64,000 nt of DNA from Spodoptera frugiperda (GCF_023101765.2 NC_064232.1:7445933-7509932); one strand, 5' to 3'. Shown: positions 31,431 to 41,072, numbered from the stretch's first letter. Notes: generated from the sequence alone by a model not told the origin. Translations and numbers: made by a program.

Positions 31431-31692
31431 GCTAAATAGAGCAACTAGAGGACTGACCGACAGACAGATATTTTGTTTTCTTAATATTGTAATATTTGCT
31501 TTGACGTTCAAAAGTGTCTTCCCGGTCTATTTGAAATTAATAATTTTGACTTTGACTTTGGAGTGTCTGAGTTAGTTTCGGCATTTCTTCTCAGAGTAGT
31601 CAAAGTCAAAGCATTTATTTCAATTAATTCTTAATTAGGCACTTTTGAAACGTCAAATTGAATTGTCCGTCAGTCTGTCTGTCAGTGAAGTA
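31431..31692. repeat. Two Family D tails, tail to tail
   Basis: 31431-31561 is a forward copy (GGAGCTAAATAGAGCAACTA...TTTTGACTTTGACTTTGG). 31600-31692 is a reverse copy of the short variant (GTCAAAGTCAAAGCATTTAT...CTGTCAGTGAAG). The reverse copy sits inside a D2 unit, whose halves TTCGGCATTTCTTCTCAGAG and GATAGGAAATGCC lie on either side. Confidence 0.8.
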
Positions 31693-32104
31693 AGTCAGTC
31701 AGATAGGAAATGCCTTTATGTAGCTTTATTATAAAATATTTATTTGTAAACCTGCTATATTTGTACCGTATTCCACAGAAATATAACTAAATAATTATTT
31801 TGAAGTAATATTCTTTATGTAATTTTCATTTTAAGTTAATAAATCCGACCTCAACTTGAAGCTTCTTTGTTTCAAAGCAAGTCGAAGGGGTAGGGGGGGG
31901 GACGGGACGCCCTTTTCCAAAATGGCTTCCTACCAATTTCTGTGACGTAATTCCTACCAATATAACACAATTTAACACAAAAATACACCTTAAACACTAT
32001 TTAAGGGCAAAATTAAAATAATTTTAACACACATTTTTTTTGAAAATTCACTTGGTTTTTGAAAAGGGTCGTTGTTTGCGCATCTCTCAATCGATCGGCA
32101 ATTA
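31693..32104. other. No recognisable feature
   Basis: AT-rich, unassigned. If the exon at 32400 is real, this is intronic on the minus strand. Confidence 0.4.
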
Positions 32105-32162
32105 TGTCACACACACACTCGAAGACACACACACACATACATAAGACATACATACATATATA
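32105..32162. repeat. (CA)n/(CATA)n microsatellite
   Basis: Broken ACACAC and CATACATA runs. Confidence 0.85.
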
Positions 32163-32399
32163 ACTAAGTGAAAATAAAAAAAGAAATCACTTTTCCACGA
32201 CGTTCGCAAGTATACGACACAAAGAGAGTGTGGCGAGATTTGAAAAAGAAAAAAAGTTGCATTAATATAGAAAAATACGTAGGTTAATAAGTTGGGTAGA
32301 AAATTTTCTGACAAGCACTGTTGAAAAAAGGGCTGGGCGAGGATTGAAAAAGCAAGGGGAACAGTGAAATTACATTTGGAATAGAAAGCTGGTACTCAC
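32163..32399. other. No recognisable feature
   Basis: A-rich, unassigned. If the exon at 32400 is real, this is the start of its first intron. Confidence 0.4.
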
Positions 32400-32690
32400 C
32401 TCTTGGAACAAACATGGCGCCGAGACAAAGAAAGCGTAAACCAAAAAAAAAACACCAATAATCCTTTGAAAAACGCGAAAAAACCATAAAAAAACTACTT
32501 TTAAAGTCACAAGTTTTGAAAAAAATGTTTAAAAAAGTGCATTTTAATGCTGTATAGAGTCGACACGACGTTGCAAGTCGATGCATTGCAATGTACTGCG
32601 GCCCTGCAACGCGCAGGGCGCACACACACACGCTCAGCGCTCACCCACACGCGCGCCGCTCGAGAAAGTCAGAACGCAGTAACTTGCATT
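32400..32690 (-). other. Candidate first exon of a host gene (5' UTR plus start codon)
   Basis: Read on the minus strand. A CpG-rich block at about 32560-32690 (GAGCGGCGCGCGTGTGGGTG, CCTGCGCGTTGCAGGGCCGC) is followed by a T-rich leader without the families seen elsewhere. Then comes GGCGCCATGTTTGTTCCAAG and AG|GTGAGTACC. The ATG (32415-32413) has a purine at -3, and the donor AG|GTGAGT is a perfect consensus at 32400/32399. The exon would code for M-F-V-P-R and leave one base of the next codon. The gene is not recognisable from five residues, and no downstream exon was found. A 115-residue open frame through the same strand is mainly UTR. Confidence 0.4.
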
Positions 32691-32888
32691 TTCCATAGCA
32701 ACAGCACCGCTTATATTACTGGACGAAATTTTATGATTACGGCTCTTGTGTGTAAAGGGAGTAAGCAGGGATTGTTTCGTGTGGTACTGATTGGATATTT
32801 GTGAATGAAAAATTGTCGTAAATGATTTTCAATGATTTCAATTTAATCACTAAGGTTAAAAAGCTTCTACTTTCAGCGAGGAACATAG
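32691..32888. promoter_or_regulatory. Possible upstream region of the candidate minus-strand gene
   Basis: Unique sequence between the CpG-rich block and a Lep1 copy. No TATA box at the expected distance, which would fit a CpG-type dispersed promoter. Weak inference. Confidence 0.25.
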
Positions 32889-33150
32889 ATTTTTTTATGG
32901 TATAAGCCGTTAAACGAGCTGACGGATCACCTGATGGTAAGCAATCGCCGCCGCCCATGGACACTTGAAACACCAGAGGCGTTACAAGTGCGTTACCAGC
33001 CTTTCGAGGGTTAGCAATTAAAGGGTTGTTGGGGAATCGAGGATTGGGAAGGCCTTGGACCTCCAGTAACCTCACTCACACATCGAAACACAACGCATAT
33101 TGTTTCACTTCGGTTTTCTGTGAGCATAGGATCGAAACCCAGTCGAGAAC
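32889..33150 (+). mobile_element. Lep1-like element
   Basis: TTTTTTATGGTATAAGCCGT through TTCGGTTTTCTGTGAGC; the last 40 bp are lost. Confidence 0.9.
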
Positions 33151-33290
33151 CTTTTAAATATAAAAAAATCATTTGGAAAGCTAATAAACTTAATAAAGTT
33201 TTCTAGTATGTATGTTTCTCACCCTTCCACGCAAAAACTGCTTAACAAATCTGAATGAACATTAGCAAAGAGATAGATCATTTATAATCA

Positions 33291-33473
33291 CACTAATATT
33301 ATAAATATGAAAGTTTGTTTGGATGTTTGTCCGTCAATAACGCTGAAACTACTGAACGGATTTTGATAAAATTTGGTTTACAGACAGGGTATGAGTTGAC
33401 TTGAGTGATAGAATATTATATTATTTTTATCTCATGGGAACGCAAACGAAGCAACTGGCAGAAGCTAGTCTAG
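33291..33473 (+). repeat. Family K
   Basis: CACTAATATTATAAATATGA to CTGGCAGAAGCTAGT, the best copy. Similar ends (AAGCCxxxGGCAGAAGCTAGT) are common in Lepidoptera; class uncertain. Confidence 0.8.
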
Positions 33474-33498
33474 AATAATACAAAGCCTATAAGCAGAC

Positions 33499-33880
33499 GA
33501 CTCATATGTTTTAAATGAAACTACAAGTAGTACTCGTCCACAGAAGCATAATACAACTAAATATTTCAACGGAAACAAAATAAATAATGAAATTAATCAA
33601 GTATTAAATTCTGTGTGAACAGCTCCATGTACCTTGACCACAGAAGAGATGTAATGTTGTAGGTTGTCTAGGAATGTTACGGACATGCGGCGCGGCTGTT
33701 ATAATGCCGTATTTGTAAACAGTGTTCAAATTAGCTCAAAGAGAATAATACACTTTTTGGCTTACCTACTGGGCGTATTTCGCTCATTTTTCGTACATCG
33801 TCAGCCAAGATGATAACAAATATGTGGTTTGAATTAAGTCATAAGAGGTCTCCCCATACGGTATATATATCTATATATAC
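33499..33880 (-). repeat. Family N dispersed repeat, reverse copy
   Basis: CTCATATGTTTTAAATGAAA to TCTCCCCATACGGTATATAT. Closely similar over about 380 bp to 47690-48088 in the opposite direction. No coding potential. Confidence 0.85.
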
Positions 33881-34017
33881 CACAAGTAGACAAGTCTATA
33901 TGTATGTGACTCATTAGGTACCTACATATGGTGACGTTTAGTCATATTGTCCGAGGAACAATAACTGGTATCTATAAATAGATCCTCAAGTTTGTTAATT
34001 GGCCTCTTATGAATTGT

Positions 34018-34320
34018 TAAGTGTGGGAGAGCCATGCTTCGGCACGAATGGGCCGGCTCAACCGGAGTGATACCACGGCCGAGCAGAAAACCGACGTGAA
34101 ACAACGCTTGCGTTGTGTGAGTGAGGTTACGGGAGGCCCAATTACCACCCCTTCCCAATCTTCCCAATCCCCGATTCCCCAACAATCCTTAATTTCCTAA
34201 CCTCCAAAAGGCCGGTAACGCACTTGTATCGCCTCTGGTGTTTCAAGTGTCCATGGGCGGCGGCGAATGCTTACCATCAGGTGATCCGTCTGCTCGTTTA
34301 CCGGTTTATTACATAAAAAA
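34018..34320 (-). mobile_element. Lep1-like element, full length
   Basis: TTAAGTGTGGGAGAGCCATG to CCGGTTTATTACATAAAAAA without internal loss. The reference copy for the window (about 303 bp). No target duplication is visible. Confidence 0.9.
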
Positions 34321-34484
34321 GAAAGCCCGCTAGCCAGGATCATCTCGCCTGGTCGGGGGATCTTTCATTTCATAGGGAACTTTACTCTCAGTTCCCTATT
34401 GCTATCGGAACAAAATCGTTACCAAGGAATAGTTTAAGTAATCATTAAATTACCCTTTTTATGGGGGGGAATTGTGAAAAGTGT

Positions 34485-34546
34485 CGGAGTGGTTTTTACT
34501 CTTACTGAGTAAAAACCACTCCGTTCCTACTCCTGCCCTTCGGATT
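34485..34546. repeat. Family 1 piece folded into a hairpin
   Basis: CGGAGTGGTTTTTACTC (34485-34501) is exactly complementary to 34507-34523, with the 5-base spacer TTACT. The right arm continues as Family 1 (GTTCCTACTCCTGCCCTTCG). The left arm is an inverted duplicate of the same element. Confidence 0.8.
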
Positions 34547-34773
34547 AAATAACCCTGAGTATGACAGTTTGGATGTTAAATGAACAATAGTATAATATGA
34601 CTATATGCAGGTATGAACATTATTCACATTAGGTACAGAATTTCCCCACTGCAACTATGATTCGTTTGCGCAGTATTAACATTACATATTTCCTTTAAAA
34701 TATTTTTATAAATAAGGAAAATTATTGAAATGTGAAGCGTGAAGTCTTCACCAGTTAATAAAATGTATCTTCT

Positions 34774-35020
34774 ATACATATAAATAAAAATGAATCGCCA
34801 AAATGTTTGTACCCGCATAACTCCTGAACGACTGCACCAAATTGGATGATGTTTTTTCAATGTATTCCTTATTGTAAGGAGAAGGTTTGTATAAAAGAAG
34901 TATAGAAAAGACTTGCTGTTCGTTAGTCTCGCTAAAACTCAAGAACTGCTGGACCGATGCGGCAGATTTCGGTCTTGAAATATTAGTGTAGGTACAGAGA
35001 AGGTTAAAAAGGTGATACAA
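34774..35020 (+). repeat. LINE-like 3' fragment
   Basis: TATAAATAAAAATGAATCGC, AACTCCTGAACGACTGCACC, TAGTGTAGGTACAGAGAAGG. The reverse of its second half is at 6000-6120. Confidence 0.55.
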
Positions 35021-35122
35021 AATGTTGTAATTTCCATAGTCAAAAATAAATTATATTAATTAAATAAATTATTTAATAAATTATTAACAATAAATGATTT
35101 GAGTTTGAGTATTTCGATTTTC

Positions 35123-35335
35123 TAATACAATAAAATATTCAAAAATAATCACACTTTCATTCATTGATTTGATGATCTATTTAATTTTCGATTTTTTCTA
35201 GAAATAAGTCTGCTATTTGATGTAAAAATCTGATGACGTCATATACAACGCAATATTTCATACAAAATTCGTAAAGAAAATATCGTTTTTGACGTTTCGA
35301 TAAAAAAAGGTATTGAATTTGACTAGTAATAGGAA
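35123..35335 (+). repeat. Family S
   Basis: TAATACAATAAAATATTCAA to ATTGAATTTGACTAGTAATA, with CTGATGACGTCATATA. Confidence 0.75.
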
Positions 35336-35691
35336 ACTAAAGCCAATTTAGACAACACATTAATTTTCGAAAAATCATCGACCAATCCAAGCCAAAAATA
35401 AACTAAATTTACACGACCCAGGAAACAAACTACAAACCATCCCGTGACACTAAAACAAAACTAAAAAAAAACATTAAAAATATTTAAGAAAAAAAATTGT
35501 CAAATACATAGTTATGATTCACATCGACTTGTAAACCTAGCTTTGTATGTGTGCGTGCGTCACAGAGTAGCTAAGACACTATAGTTTCACGTATCGTAGG
35601 TCATGGTTTAGCGACTGAAATTTTCTACTCTGTGTACAGCAGATCGATCTATAAACTATACATACATATATTAAAGTTACTTACTTACGTA
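35336..35691. other. Mostly unassigned
   Basis: 35380-35450 carries SINE-like wording (ACGACCCAGGAAACAAACTACA), a very old SINE-1 head. Otherwise nothing. Confidence 0.4.
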
Positions 35692-35976
35692 ACGTCACGC
35701 CTTTTATCCCCGAAGGGGTAGGCAGAGGTGCACATTACGGCACGTAATGCCGCTATACAATGTAGGTAGTCATTTTTCACTATTTGTGTTATAAGTCCCA
35801 TGTAATAGGGGGTGAGGCTATTGCCATATACTTGACACAATTCCAGACTCCGTGCTACTACTGAGAAATTTTCGGAATACCGAAAAATACTCAGTAATAC
35901 TTTGCCCGACCTGGGAATTGAACGTGAGACCCCTTGTCCGACTGTCGCACTTGCAACCACTCGACCAACGAATAAC
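35692..35976 (-). repeat. SINE-1, full length
   Basis: GTAACGTCACGCCTTTTATC through GACCTGGGAATTGAACGTGA to CCACTCGACCAACGAAT. Both internal promoter boxes are still recognisable but mutated. Confidence 0.9.
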
Positions 35977-35984
35977 CAATTGCT

Positions 35985-36151
35985 GGACTATGAGCCTCCT
36001 CTACATAAGAGGGTTTGCCATAATATCCAGGCGGGTTGGAGATCGCAGTTTAAAGGTTCAGGTTTATCAGAGAGCGCTGCTGCACGGTCTCTGTTAAATG
36101 TGTAGTATCTTAGGCGGGTATACGACACCCACGGGAAGTGTAGGGGTGGTG
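35985..36151 (+). repeat. Family G
   Basis: TATGAGCCTCCTCTACATAA, GGTTGGAGATCGCAGTTTAA, AGAGAGCGCTGCTGCACGGT, then GACACCCACGGGAAGTG. Confidence 0.8.
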
Positions 36152-36378
36152 ACATATTATGTACTTATTGTCCGTTTACAATATCCTTAATTTTATGGAA
36201 CTCTTAAGCTAAGATTTAGTTATGATAGTTACTTAACGACATAATGGTTTATAAAACTTAAGAGACACCTAACTTTACAAGTTAGGGGTTAGTTTAGCGG
36301 CAATAAAATTACTTCTTTCATCTGAAAGACATGTAGCGCGCTAGGGCAGTGTAGGGGAGCACTTAGTACTATTCTCCC
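36152..36378. other. No recognisable feature
   Basis: Unassigned sequence. Confidence 0.45.
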
Positions 36379-36531
36379 TTTTTTTAAGGGGGAAATCATC
36401 TAATGACTTCTCCCGCCCTGGGCGAGGCGAGAGGGAGTGTCAGACTCTTACTGACTAAAAACCACCCCGTTCCTACTCCTGCTTTTCGAACCGGAGCCCC
36501 GGTAACCCGCTAGGTAGTCCGCAGCTCCAGA
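36379..36531 (-). repeat. Family 1 retroposon
   Basis: CTTTTTTTAAGGGGGAAATC to GGTAGTCCGCAGCTCCAG; close to consensus. Confidence 0.9.
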
Positions 36532-36823
36532 TAGGACTATTCTACCTACCCCTTTTGGTATTAAAAGTCGTCATACTAAGTCTTATATACTTCCTACAAT
36601 GCCCTAAACTGAAATTACATTGGTTTACATAAGAATAAAACATCCAATATAACTTGAGCTCCCAGTACTATTACACTTCATCTAAACGGGAGCTCTTTGT
36701 TCCTGGTTTTACAATCCGGGGAACTGCAACGTCTATTATAAGTTGAGCTCTACATTACATAGGGTTTAATGGAAATGGGAGGTCAAGGTTAATTGGTAGT
36801 TAGTATGTAGAAGTTTCGACTAG
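36532..36823. other. Flank of the pogo-like transposon
   Basis: Unassigned host sequence with an imperfect hairpin (GAGCTCCCAG...CGGGAGCTC, about 36656-36693). Confidence 0.4.
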
Positions 36824-36825
36824 TA

Positions 36826-36849
36826 GGGGAGATGCGGGCAAGACGGGGT
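36826..36849 (+). repeat. Left terminal inverted repeat
   Basis: GGGGAGATGCGGGCAAGACG followed by GGGT; exact complement of the right end over 24 bp. Confidence 0.95.
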
Positions 36850-37012
36850 ACTTAACGTTTGATGGGCATTAAAACTGACACTATTATACTTATATACTCT
36901 GTTTTATTATTTTTATTTTCTTTGGTAATCAGTCTTTCAAATTTCTATAAATTTAGGAACGATTGAATTATAATTATTTTTTTAACAATATAAAAATAAA
37001 AAAACTCCACCC

Positions 37013-37072
37013 ACCCCATCTTGCCCTCTAGGGCGGGTAAGATGGGGTACCCCCATCGGGCAAGATGGGGTA
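37013..37072. repeat. Left sub-terminal motif cluster
   Basis: Three copies of a GGGCAAGATGGGGTA-type motif: one reversed (37013-37027), one as GGGCGGGTAAGATGGGGTA (37031-37049), one exact (37058-37072). The motif is an inner variant of the terminal GGGCAAGACGGGG. Such arrays usually serve as transposase binding sites; that function is inferred. Confidence 0.8.
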
Positions 37073-37087
37073 TAGCAAATTCTTTAA

Positions 37088-39207
37088 CTATTCTTCGCAA
37101 AATTCGCAGGTGAATGTTGCTTCATCGTCCTCATCATCTACGCCAGCACAGGAGCAATGTGCCCAATTGCCACACATAGAACAGGCAACCCAGCCTTCAT
37201 TCGATTCCAAATATAGTCCACTACAGTATAAGCAAGGGGTATTTTCAGTGTTACTCTCGCTGTTGGTACTGGACCATCTGCGATTGCCCCTTACTTTCTT
37301 CTTTGATATAACTGTACGTTTCCCTCCAGTCTTCTTCTGCTTTCCTAACTTTAATTGTCTGATTTCTTTCCTTTTTTGCTTACTCTCTTCCAAAAGCTTC
37401 TTTTTTTTTATCGTTTCTTCCAGTTCTGTTTTGTAGGGTGACGCAGTAATTATAGCTGTTTTTCCACGTTTCCGAGTCACGCGTGAAGTTTTGCGAGTGG
37501 CTGGAAGGGGTAATATTTGCTATGGACTAGCAACATGAAATTTGGATTGTTGTGGAGTTGTTGGTCTTCTATCAGTTTTGGTATTATCAAGCCAAGTGGA
37601 ACATCCGGGCTTAGGACTCGACGGGGCGTCAGAAAACATCATAGCGATCGTATGAATAGTCGCTGCTTCAACCTCGGGAGATGGTAAGGCGCGAGATGTT
37701 GTTGCAGTGGTAGCAGCTCCAGTGATACCTGGCACATTGAAAACCTTAACTGGCTGTGTTTCTGGCTCAGCAAGTGCTATGGCTGCTGAAATTGTTGTAG
37801 GTGTTACAATGGCGACACTGCTGATAACTGATGTGGTCGGCACAGATTGGTTTATTGGTGCTGTTTCAATGGATGTCGATATTGCAAGATCCACCGAGGG
37901 TGGTGTTGCAGTTGAAAGTTCATTGTTTGGTGCACTGGTTGTAGTTATTGATTGAGCCTGCGGAATGTCAGTCACCAAAGAAGGAGCAAAATCGCTTTCA
38001 GAAAAAACCGATGGATCATACGGCCAAATTCCGCATTTCTTGAATCCATTCACAGCTGTTGCCATGGTAGACGCCTCTATAAAGGCCTTTCCAAAAATTT
38101 CAGCAACTTGCCGAATTGTAACTACCATCCCCGTATTGCTGCGAAGCTACGCCGTGATTTGTCGATCGTAATAATTGCTTAATGGTCTCATATAAGCAAC
38201 GTCGGCTACCTGAAGCCGGTGAGTAGTATGTGGGGGAAACATAAAATAATAACCCCGTGGGAACGAGCTTCATTAATCAAGTCTATGTTTTTTGTGTGGG
38301 TGCTATGTCCATCTAATAACAGTAATACAGGTCGAGCTGCTGTCGCCCCACTGAATTTTACAAATCGTTTAAACCACTCGAGAAATAATTCAGTGGTCAT
38401 CCAGCCCGAGTCACTTACAACTCCCCATGCTCCAGGAGCAGCGTTAAGCATTAACTGAGGGTCCATCCTTTTTCTGGGGAACACCATCATAGGTGGCATA
38501 TATTGCCCACTGGCACTGAAACATATTTCGACTGTAATCGTAGCACCTCGTTCCGCAGAAGTTAAGGCCCCTACTTGCTTTCGGCCTCTTCTCGCTATAA
38601 TTTTTGATTTGGTTTTAGGAACAACTGAAATGCCAGTTTCGTCGCAATTGTAAATACGGTCTGGTGTAAGATGATGTTCATCATAGATATTACCCAAAAA
38701 AGTAAAAAATTGATCAACAACTTCTTTGTTGAACCCGGCAGCACGCGCAGCTGAAGTGCTTTCGGGTTTTCTTATTGACAACTCCGGATGTCTCTTCAAA
38801 AATCCTTGAATCCAGTCCTTGCCAGCTTCTTGTTTTTGAACATTGAAAGGATGTGGTTTATTATTTTTTACTGCTAGATTATACGCTAATGCCTTGAGGT
38901 CTTTAGTTGTAAGACCGTAAAGTCGACTCTCCATATCTAATATATAGTTACAAAGCTCTTTCTCTTCGTCTTCTGTAAAAACAGGTCGTTTAGGCCCTAA
39001 AGGAACTTTTATACTTGCAGATGAAGAAGCAGCTAAATTTTCGCGAGATATCTTGACTTTTCTTTCTAAAGTTGTCTGAGGGACTGAAAATGTCTTCGCT
39101 GCCAACATATACCCCATTTTTCCTTCTATAACAGCATCCACAGCTTTTGCCATACTCTCTTGCGCCCAATCCCCTCTATTTGTTTTTTTCTTATACGTTT
39201 TCACCAT
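37088..39207 (-). pseudogene. Pogo-like transposase with C-terminal PHD finger, disrupted
   Basis: Transposase for the surrounding element, about 705 codons in all. It starts at ATG 39207 (MVKTYKKKTNRGDWAQESMA). Residues 15-55 are a Psq-type HTH, and about 75-150 a CENP-B/Tc5-type HTH ending in KDWIQGFLKRHPEL. From about 165 comes the DDE core, with YNCDETG (Asp189) and LLLLDGHSTH (Asp299). The third acidic residue (in LQVAD) follows after about 36 residues, but only in the shifted frame. A long Ser/Thr/Ala-rich linker follows, then a basic coiled-coil-like stretch and a C4HC3 PHD finger (CLYC, WVACSMCGNWAHCSC, CEFC) at the extreme C terminus. Lesions: a one-base loss in the C run (38232-38236 on the plus strand), a TAG at 38147-38149, and a TAG at 37520-37522. 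The remaining pieces (39207-38206, 38128-37520, 37480-37088) are otherwise open. This copy cannot make full-length protein. The PHD extension makes it longer than a typical Tigger transposase. Confidence 0.9.
37093..37245 (-). other. PHD finger segment of the transposase
   Basis: Reads C-x2-C (CLYC), 12 residues on a C-x2-C (CSMC), H four residues later, C two after the H, then an acidic loop (DDEDDE) and a final C-x2-C (CEFC). This is the C4HC3 spacing of PHD zinc fingers, with the conserved Trp before the third Cys pair. PHD fingers bind histone H3 tails; here that would link target choice to chromatin state (inference). Confidence 0.8.
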
Positions 39208-39342
39208 TCTAAAACAAAATAATATCCGATTGATTACCTACACCATCAATACCTACTCCCTTGCACCCAAATCACTCACTATCCTACACATTCACACACG
39301 AACAAACCATAAAAAATTGCGATATAAGCAGAAACCACGAGC

Positions 39343-39377
39343 GGGCAAGATGGGGTATACAATACCCCATCTTGCCC
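39343..39377. repeat. Right sub-terminal motif pair (palindrome)
   Basis: GGGCAAGATGGGGTA (39343-39357), 5-bp spacer, then its exact reverse complement (39363-39377). It lies upstream of the transposase start, so it could also act as an operator for self-regulation (inference). Confidence 0.85.
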
Positions 39378-39705
39378 TCAAACGCCTAATTATATTTAAA
39401 AAATCACATACGAAAAGCAATACAAAATACAGAAATAAACAAGTTCTTACCTGCTAGCTTAATCGTTGAAGCATAGGAATAAATGTGAAGCTAATACAAT
39501 CTAGTATTATTTACGTAGCAAACACGTACCAAATAAACTTAAAAAATAAGAATCAAACTGCCAGAAACTACTTTTTTCTCAATAATCAAAAAAATACGTG
39601 TCGCTGCGATCACTCAACGGGCACATTGACAGCCATCATGGCGCCGCATCGTCACGCGCTAGAACGATCGTGATAGGCCAATTAGGATTCCTTATAATAC
39701 GGGTG

Positions 39706-39745
39706 CCCCGTCTTGCCCGCCACCCCGTCTTGCCCGCATCTCCCC
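39706..39745 (-). repeat. Right terminal inverted repeat with tandem inner copy
   Basis: The terminal repeat is 39722-39745. A second CCCCGTCTTGCCCGC lies 17 bp inside it (39706-39720 versus 39723-39737). The left end has no such tandem duplication directly inside its terminus. Confidence 0.9.
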
Positions 39746-39841
39746 TATTAGTTGGGCTCCCAGGAACAAAGCTTGTTTGTTTATAAATATATACATATAT
39801 AATGAAAGTCTGTTTGTCCTAATACTGCGATAAGCCAACAA

Positions 39842-39899
39842 GAGATGGGTAATACACTTATACCGTATGGGGAAACCTCTTATGACTTAATTTAAACCT
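39842..39899 (+). repeat. Family N end fragment
   Basis: ATGGGTAATACACTTATACCGTATGGGGAAACC...GACTTAATTTAAACC matches the first 45 bp of the 47690 copy. Confidence 0.6.
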
Positions 39900-39900
39900 C

Positions 39901-40127
39901 ACCGAAAACCGACGTGAAACAACGCTTGCGTTGTGTGAGTAAGGTTACCGGAGGCCCAATTACCTCCTTTCTTAATCTTCCCAATCCCCGATTCCCCAAC
40001 AATCCTTAAATTCCTAACCCCTAAAAGGCCGGCAACGCACTTGTAACGCCTCTGGTGTTTCAAGTGTCCATGGGCGGCGGCTATTGCTTACCATCAGGTG
40101 ATACGTGTGCTCGTTTAATAAAAAAAT
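39901..40127 (-). mobile_element. Lep1-like element
   Basis: ACCGAAAACCGACGTGAAAC to TGCTCGTTTAATAAAAAAA; the terminal 80 bp (CTCTCCCACACTTA side) are missing and it abuts the Family N piece. Confidence 0.9.
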
Positions 40128-40477
40128 TCTTCAAATCCCCAGCCAATTGTGGGGATTATGACAAACCGTTTACGTCCTGTAGTAATTTGTTTGGCTGTCA
40201 ATAAAAATATGGACATCTCTACCTACCCTGTATGGTAGAAAAAGCGTGAAGTTATGCTCTACATATATGTATAAAAATCTTTGCACGACTCAGGAATCGA
40301 ACCCAACTTCATCATGTACAAACAATACTTAGTCTACTATACAGAAAATAAATAATATTATGATACCTCATTGTATGTTTATCTGTGAACGATAACCTCA
40401 TAAACTGCTGTAGCTTATTTGATAAAACTATACATAAATGTATATATACATATCTATTTACTTTCTAGAGCAGAAGT
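40128..40477. other. Mostly unassigned
   Basis: 40270-40310 (CACGACTCAGGAATCGAACC) is a reverse B-box-like scrap of a tRNA-derived SINE. Confidence 0.4.
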
Positions 40478-40679
40478 TCTGTAGTGCGGCTGCCAAGCAA
40501 GGTGTTTTGAGTTCCATTCCCGGGTTGGGCAAAGAATAAATCACTGAATTTATTTCGTTTTCCGGCTCGAAAAGCAGGAGTAGGAACGGGGTGGTTTTTA
40601 GTCAGTAAGAGTCTGACACTCCCTCTCGACTCACCCAAGGTGGGAGAAGTCATTGAATGGTTTTCCCCCATAAAAAAAG
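40478..40679 (+). repeat. tRNA-like scrap followed by Family 1
   Basis: 40478-40533 has GAGTTCCATTCCCGGGTTGG, a SINE-1-type B-box region. 40561-40679 is Family 1 from TCCGGCTCGAAAAGCAGGAG to the poly(A), missing its head. Confidence 0.75.
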
Positions 40680-41072
40680 TAGTCATCAAGATTAAGAGTG
40701 TGTACCAAATATCAGATCTATCTGTCGTTAGGAAGGGGGTGAAATTACAATAGGGTAGATGACTAATTTTTATTTCAATGTCCGTCTTGTAGATTATTTT
40801 AAAACATTACACACTTATTTTTTTATTTTCTTACGGAAACAAATACTTTCGACGATATATCGATTTGAAATATCGCGTGACGTCACTTCTAGGTACATTT
40901 TATACGTAGAAATGACGTATTTGCTCCCACTCACACATTCGATTCGTTTTTTCTAAGTATTTGTAATCTTATACGACAAAATAAAAAAATACGTATCTAA
41001 TATTTTTTCATTACCTAACTGACGGACTAAATAGATGTTTTAATTTTCATACCCCGTCATCATCCCTATTAA
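40680..41072 (+). repeat. Family R, most complete copy
   Basis: GTAGTCATCAAGATTAAGAG, CAATAGGGTAGATGACTAAT, ATCGCGTGACGTCACTTC, ending CATCATCCCTATT. It is directly preceded by the Family 1 poly(A). Confidence 0.8.

Larger units (their letters stand above)
36824..39747 (-). mobile_element. Pogo/Tigger-like DNA transposon with TA target duplications
   Basis: The element is 36826-39745 (2920 bp), bracketed by TA dinucleotides at 36824-36825 and 39746-39747. It has 24-bp identical terminal inverted repeats and one long transposase frame on the minus strand. TA duplication plus a CENP-B-type HTH and a DDE catalytic core place it in the Tc1/mariner superfamily, pogo group. No nested repeats have entered it, unlike its surroundings, so it is a young arrival. 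Confidence 0.92.

Noticed and set aside
37520..38182. Plus-strand open frames of 68-82 residues over the transposase
   Set aside because: Shadows of the minus-strand transposase; they have no domain of their own.
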